From an uncultured Acetatifactor sp. (GTDB lineage: Bacteria; Bacillota; Clostridia; Lachnospirales; Lachnospiraceae), in contig CAJUCT010000089.1 in the NCBI GenBank assembly GCA_910585015.1, positions 1 through 9,897 on the forward strand: a DNA stretch of 9,897 nucleotides. The letters run 5' to 3'. The notes below the pieces were generated by a model. It was not told the DNA's origin and searched no databases. It saw only the letters and a list, made by a program, of their open reading frames with translations. A program made the position numbers and the translations under genes. Shown here one piece after another: positions 6,644-9,897 of the stretch (positions are counted from its first letter, which is position 1; every line of letters starts with the position of its first letter).

Positions 6644-6735
6644 TTCTTTCGACAAAAAGTAACAAATTCTTTCGACACTTCATAAAATATTTGTAGAAAA
6701 GGTGCTTAGCAAGTATCTTTGACAAATATTTTGTG
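6644..6735. repeat. Iterated TTCTTTCGACA motif and inverted repeat around the promoter
   Basis: TTCTTTCGACA occurs at 6644-6654 and again at 6667-6677, 23 bases apart, with a third degenerate copy (ATCTTTGACA) at 6715-6724. Separately, AAAATATTTGT (6684-6694), overlapping the -10, is the exact reverse complement of ACAAATATTTT (6722-6732); allowing one G-T pair the arms extend to 14 bp. These fit regulator-binding sites for a late-sporulation factor, but no known site is recognised. Confidence 0.4.
6662..6689 (+). promoter_or_regulatory. Sigma-K-like promoter of the second collagen-like gene
   Basis: An AC at 6662-6663, inside AACAAATT, is followed after 17 bases by CATAAAATA (6681-6689), a full match to the CATANNNTA -10 of sporulation sigma-K. 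The predicted start is about 6696, giving a leader of about 55 bases with GGGGGA at 6735-6740 as ribosome site for the ATG at 6751. It indicates late mother-cell expression, consistent with an exosporium protein. Confidence 0.5.
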
Positions 6736-6750
6736 GGGGATGTGTTATAA

Positions 6751-8145
6751 ATGAATCAAAACAATATGTGTAATTGCAGCCAGAATCAATGTCATCCCTC
6801 CTGCTGTGAACGTGGTCCTGCGGGGCCTAAGGGGGACAGAGGAGATCAGGGCCCTGCGGGACCACAGGGGATCAAAGGGGATACCGGTTGCCCTGGCCCT
6901 AAGGGGGACAGAGGAGATCAGGGGCCTGCAGGACCGCAGGGAATACCCGGCGCTCCCGGCCCCAGAGGTCCCAGAGGAAATACCGGTCCGGTAGGACCTA
7001 CCGGAAACACCGGTCCAAGGGGTTACGCAGGTCCAAGAGGCTATGCGGGCCCGCAGGGTATTCAGGGGATTCAAGGTGTTCGTGGTGATATCGGGCCGAA
7101 AGGTGATCCAGGCTGTGAAGGTCCTCAGGGAGACGTTGGCCCCCAGGGACCGGTGGGCCCTACAGGCCCCACCGGCCCGGTAGGTCCCCAGGGCGACATC
7201 GGCCCGCAGGGGCCCAGAGGCATTCCGGGGCCGGCCGGTCCTACCGGCCCAACCGGTTCCATGGGGCCTCAGGGTGTTACTGGTCCCCAGGGCATACAGG
7301 GTGTAACGGGCCCGATCGGTGTCCAGGGCCCCAAAGGCTGTCCGGGAGATGAAGGTCCTGCGGGAGCCACCGGCCCCACAGGAGCGACCGGAGCAGACGG
7401 AGCGACGGGCCCGACAGGGGCAACAGGGCCGACAGGGGCAACCGGAGCAGACGGAGCGACGGGCCCTACAGGAGCGACCGGAGCAGACGGGGCGACGGGC
7501 CCGACAGGGGCAACCGGAGCAGACGGGACAACAGGTCCGACAGGAGCAACCGGAGCAGATGGGGTGACAGGTCCTACAGGGGCAACAGGCCCGACCGGAG
7601 CAACCGGACCCACCGGAGTTGCAGGCACGGGAGCAATTATTCCCTTTGCATCGGGGCTGCCGGTTACTTTGACGACAATAGCCGGTGGGCTTGCAGGAAT
7701 TCCTGCCTTTGTCGGCTTTGGCAGCAGTGCGCAGGGGCTTACACTCCTGGGAGCCTCAATTGATATTACAAATGCCAGCGGAACGCTTTCTAACTTTGCA
7801 TTCCAGGTTCCGCGCGCTGGTATTATCACCTCGTTCAGCGCATTCTTCAGTACAACAGCGGCACTTTCCTTAATAGGCTCCACTGTTACGGTAAATGCGC
7901 AGATCTATCAGTCCGCAACGCCAAACAATGTATTTACTCCGATTGCCGGAACGCTTATCAGCCTGACACCGTCACTTTCCGGAATTATTTCCATTGGCAC
8001 ATTGTTAAACGGCGCACTGACAGGACTCAATATTCCGGTAACGACTCAGACACGGCTGATGCTGGTATTTTCAGCAACAGCAAGTGGGCTGTCTTTGCTC
8101 AACACAGTTGCAGGATACGCAAGCGCCGGATTAAGTATTAACTGA
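6751..8145 (+). CDS. Long collagen-like exosporium glycoprotein (BclB/BclA-like)
   Basis: This is a 464-residue three-part protein. The N-terminal 21 residues are Cys-rich (CNC, C14, CC at 18-19), with no signal peptide, as expected for a protein assembled from the mother cell. Residues 22-291 are 90 unbroken Gly-X-Y triplets. The first half is charged (GPKGDRGDQ repeats), while the last third is threonine-rich (GPT, GAT and GAD triplets), the type known to carry O-glycans in BclA. Three cysteines in X positions fall at 47, 122 and 197. The C-terminal domain (about 292-464) begins TGAIIPFASGLPVTLTTIAG and continues with GFG and beta-rich segments, the BclB-type trimerising domain. It probably forms a trimeric filament on the spore surface. 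The gene follows the glycosyltransferase by 180 bases and has its own sigma-K-like promoter and terminator. Family call is strong; localisation is inferred. Confidence 0.88.
   Translation: MNQNNMCNCSQNQCHPSCCERGPAGPKGDRGDQGPAGPQGIKGDTGCPGPKGDRGDQGPAGPQGIPGAPGPRGPRGNTGPVGPTGNTGPRGYAGPRGYAGPQGIQGIQGVRGDIGPKGDPGCEGPQGDVGPQGPVGPTGPTGPVGPQGDIGPQGPRGIPGPAGPTGPTGSMGPQGVTGPQGIQGVTGPIGVQGPKGCPGDEGPAGATGPTGATGADGATGPTGATGPTGATGADGATGPTGATGADGATGPTGATGADGTTGPTGATGADGVTGPTGATGPTGATGPTGVAGTGAIIPFASGLPVTLTTIAGGLAGIPAFVGFGSSAQGLTLLGASIDITNASGTLSNFAFQVPRAGIITSFSAFFSTTAALSLIGSTVTVNAQIYQSATPNNVFTPIAGTLISLTPSLSGIISIGTLLNGALTGLNIPVTTQTRLMLVFSATASGLSLLNTVAGYASAGLSIN
6826..6925 (+). repeat. 72-bp-spaced direct repeat in the charged part of the collagen stalk
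   Basis: A block coding GPKGDRGDQGPAGPQGI occurs twice, beginning at about 6826 and 6898. The DNA copies are nearly identical over about 26 bases from CCTAAGGGGGACAG, diverging only at third positions after that. It points to a duplication of eight Gly-X-Y triplets. Confidence 0.75.
7372..7623 (+). repeat. 36-bp tandem repeats coding GPTGATGADGAT
   Basis: Residues 208-291 of the long collagen-like protein are built from a 12-residue unit GPT-GAT-GAD-GAT (36 bp), present about five times with variants GTT and GVT, interspersed with 18-bp half units GPT-GAT. The near-identical DNA copies make this stretch prone to length change by slippage or recombination, as in bclA genes where stalk length varies between strains. 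Confidence 0.85.
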
Positions 8146-8164
8146 TAACGAAGGATAAATATAA

Positions 8165-8195
8165 TGGGGCTGTCATATCGACAGCCCCAAATTTT
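8165..8195. terminator. Bidirectional Rho-independent terminator
   Basis: GGGGCTGTC (8166-8174) pairs perfectly with GACAGCCCC (8180-8188) around a five-base loop, with one further T-A pair outside. AATTTT follows on the + strand, and the minus-strand side is also T-rich (ATTATATTTA). It lies between convergent genes that end at 8145 and 8225 and can stop both transcripts. Confidence 0.9.
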
Positions 8196-8224
8196 CATAG
8201 GGATAGACAACAATTCAGACTCTG

Positions 8225-9565
8225 TTACCACTCTTTCTTAAGTTCCATATTCCAGTCTATGGTAAAAGGTCCGTTGGCCTGAGATTCCATGCTGTTTACC
8301 ATCTCCGCACGTTCTGCGGCGCTGCTTGCTGCATCGTCCAGGGACTCCTCCGCCCAATAGGAATAGCCATAGAGATAACTCTTGTTAAAATCTTCCCAGG
8401 AGTTATAAAGTTCCTGTGATTTTTCTGCTGCCTCCAGTATTTTATCCATGGCTTCCTCGTAGGAGCAATATCCGGCGGCATAGCCAAAGCCCATAATGGT
8501 TCCTACCCGGCTTAAATCCCAGGCAGCGATAGCTCCCTCTCCATAAGCGGCATATGCATCGTAAGCCGCCATCAGGCTGATGTATGTTCCGTCATCCAGG
8601 TTCTGTTCCTTCAGTTTAGTGTCAAAGGCATCGCGGTCCGTCTCGTCGGTGCCGCCGTATTCCCCCAGAAACTCCAAAGCGTCTTGGTTATGGCCTTCAT
8701 TCATCAGCCAATCCGCCATTTCTGTCAGGTCAGCGGCACTCTCCACGCCCCAGCTGCTTGACAGACTCTGCTGGGCCTGGGATGCCAGAACCTCAAGCTG
8801 GCTCTCATCCGCGCCCATATCCGCCAGCATCTTAACAGTTTCCCGAACACTGGCTCCGTTCACGGAATCCAGAACCGCAGTCATACCATTGATAAAGTCT
8901 TTGGTTCCTCCCTGGCCTGCCATTCCCTCCAGGACTTCCAGGGCAAGGATTTGCTTGGCTTCCTCCACGTCGTCGTCATTTCCTATCATAACCACTGAAT
9001 AATAGCTGTCCGCAGACTCTACATAGTATCCATAAGCCAGTCCCCTGCTTACTCCGCTCCTGGCCACGCCTTCCCTGGCCAGACACTGCTCTGCGCCTTC
9101 GGCGGCGGGAGCGTTCGTATCCTCCCAACTCACCGTCATGCCGGTGCCATCCAGGATCATATCTGTTATATAATCCGCGTAATCCGACAGGCTTTCCAGA
9201 TCTCCGGGATTGCCCGGAACACTTGTCTTGGAGCTTCCCAGAGAAATGCCGGAGAATCCTGTCCGATCAGAGCCGCCCTCCAACGCCATCATGGTGGAAC
9301 CCGCCTGCAGCGGCATGTCTGTCTGCGTAAGTCCCTCAAGCAGAGTTACCTTGTAAGTGTTATCGGAGGAAACATATTCCTGCGAAGCCGGAAGATTTTC
9401 CGGCTCCTGAGACTCCTCCTGGGTGGTGCTTTCCGCGGCGCTGCTGGGTGTGGTGTCCTCCTCGGTACTGCCGGGTGTGGAGCCCGTCACATTTGCAGGC
9501 TCTCCGCAAGCCGTAAGCATTAACCCGATGGTCACTGCCAGCGATAATAGTTTTGTTTTTTTCAT
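8225..9565 (-). CDS. DUF1266-domain lipoprotein
   Basis: This is a 446-residue lipoprotein. The start is the ATG at 9565: it has GAGAGG 4 bases upstream and opens directly into a signal peptide, MKKTKLLSLAVTIGLMLTAC, with lipidated Cys20. An upstream in-frame ATG at 9598 would put a charged tail before the signal. Residues 21-58 are a Ser/Thr/Glu spacer. A first domain (about 61-215), starting SSDNTYKVTLLEG, resembles the PsbP/DUF1795-like beta folds found in clostridial lipoproteins. The C-terminal part (about 262-440) carries DUF1266 signatures: AWDLSR at 348-353, the Gly-rich GFGYAAGY at 359-366, and SWEDFNKSYLYGYSYW at 389-404. DUF1266 has no known biochemical role. It is convergent with the collagen genes and appears monocistronic. 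Lipoprotein call is firm, DUF1266 likely, first-domain call weak. Confidence 0.8.
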   Translation of the reverse strand: MKKTKLLSLAVTIGLMLTACGEPANVTGSTPGSTEEDTTPSSAAESTTQEESQEPENLPASQEYVSSDNTYKVTLLEGLTQTDMPLQAGSTMMALEGGSDRTGFSGISLGSSKTSVPGNPGDLESLSDYADYITDMILDGTGMTVSWEDTNAPAAEGAEQCLAREGVARSGVSRGLAYGYYVESADSYYSVVMIGNDDDVEEAKQILALEVLEGMAGQGGTKDFINGMTAVLDSVNGASVRETVKMLADMGADESQLEVLASQAQQSLSSSWGVESAADLTEMADWLMNEGHNQDALEFLGEYGGTDETDRDAFDTKLKEQNLDDGTYISLMAAYDAYAAYGEGAIAAWDLSRVGTIMGFGYAAGYCSYEEAMDKILEAAEKSQELYNSWEDFNKSYLYGYSYWAEESLDDAASSAAERAEMVNSMESQANGPFTIDWNMELKKEW

Positions 9566-9595
9566 AATCCTCTCACTCCTTCTTTCATGTGTACG

Positions 9596-9665
9596 CATAG
9601 GTAAGCAGCTTTCAAACTTGCCTATGTTATTGCGTTAATCGGCAGTTGGATGTGAAACATTCAAC
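9596..9665. promoter_or_regulatory. Two dyads in the leader of the DUF1266 lipoprotein gene
   Basis: CATAGGTAAG (9596-9605) is mirrored by CTTGCCTATG (9617-9626), 9 of 10 pairs, and GTTGGATG (9645-9652) by CATTCAAC (9658-9665), 7 of 8 pairs around TGAAA. Both lie between the candidate promoter and the start codon, so they could be operators or RNA hairpins. No known binding site is recognised. Confidence 0.35.
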
Positions 9666-9683
9666 TTGACCTGACGGTTAATA

Positions 9684-9712
9684 ATTGTACCATGTTTCCT
9701 GTTATATTTCCA
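9684..9712 (-). promoter_or_regulatory. Candidate sigma-A promoter of the DUF1266 lipoprotein gene
   Basis: Read on the minus strand, TGGAAA (9712-9707, 4 of 6 to TTGACA) is followed after 17 bases by TACAAT (9689-9684, 5 of 6 to TATAAT). The predicted start near 9677 gives a leader of about 110 bases. Confidence 0.4.
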
Positions 9713-9897
9713 CAGGATTTCATAAAAAAACTGCAAAATTCGCCTGCTTATATAGCCAGAGGTCTGGAACACGCTTATTACAGGATTATTATTCGTGAAG
9801 CGCTTACACAAAATAACGGGCTTGCTTCTATGTTTGTAAAGTCTAAATTGTACCCCTTGTCAAGGACATTTTGAATTTGTGTAGTACCCGATTTTTG
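9713..9897. other. Right-end stretch without a convincing gene
   Basis: Together with the lipoprotein leader this makes about 330 bases without a supported gene. A 60-codon open frame on the + strand (9692-9874) has no ribosome site and no recognisable product. Near the end is a short palindrome, CCTTG-T-CAAGG (9855-9865), whose minus-strand reading contains TTGACA; it could belong to the end of a mobile element or to a promoter for a gene beyond the window, but nothing decides this. Confidence 0.3.

Noticed and set aside
6719..6748. TTGACA with TGTTAT about 18 bases downstream as a vegetative promoter for the long collagen gene
   Set aside because: The transcription start would fall inside the coding sequence and remove the ribosome site, and the -10 match is weak.
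7372..7623. Tandem repeats as a possible CRISPR array
   Set aside because: The repeats are contiguous, in frame with Gly-X-Y coding and have no unique spacers.
7269..7883. Long minus-strand open frame opposite the second collagen-like gene, giving a Pro/Val/Ala-rich product
   Set aside because: It is the antisense reading of the GPT/GAT repeats; low-complexity GC-rich repeats keep several frames open. No ribosome site or recognisable domain.
9692..9874. 60-codon plus-strand frame at the right end
   Set aside because: No ribosome site, starts inside the predicted minus-strand promoter, and the product resembles nothing I recognise.

Overview
The window looks like chromosomal DNA of an anaerobic, spore-forming member of Clostridia, most likely Lachnospiraceae-like. 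The grounds are the GC-moderate coding style, strong AGGAGG-type ribosome sites, receiver domains of the gut-clostridial hybrid-kinase type, and two collagen-like proteins of the exosporium (BclA/BclB) kind. The family-level assignment is inference.

Left part (1-4534, + strand) is signalling. It opens with the 3' end of a PP2C-type phosphatase. Next is a tandem-receiver protein that reads like the detached C-terminus of a hybrid histidine kinase with no good start codon. After a 222-bp gap with a hairpin and a sigma-A-like promoter comes a lipoprotein solute-binding protein followed 32 bp later by a methyl-accepting chemotaxis protein, with no transport permease in between. A small secreted or membrane peptide (55 aa) and a strong terminator close the block.

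Middle part (4571-8190, + strand) is a probable spore-surface glycoprotein module: a short collagen-like protein, a family-2 glycosyltransferase with a TPR tail that is split by a frameshift, and a long collagen-like protein with 90 uninterrupted Gly-X-Y triplets and a BclB-type C-terminal domain. Both collagen genes are preceded by the same AACAAATT...CATA arrangement, resembling sigma-K (late mother-cell) promoters. The glycosyltransferase would be expected to decorate the threonine-rich collagen stalks, but as read it is broken. In the long protein the three collagen-region cysteines are spaced exactly 75 residues apart.

Right part (8164-9897) holds a bidirectional terminator, then a minus-strand lipoprotein with a DUF1266-like C-terminal domain, its leader with two dyads and a candidate promoter, and about 200 bp with no convincing gene.
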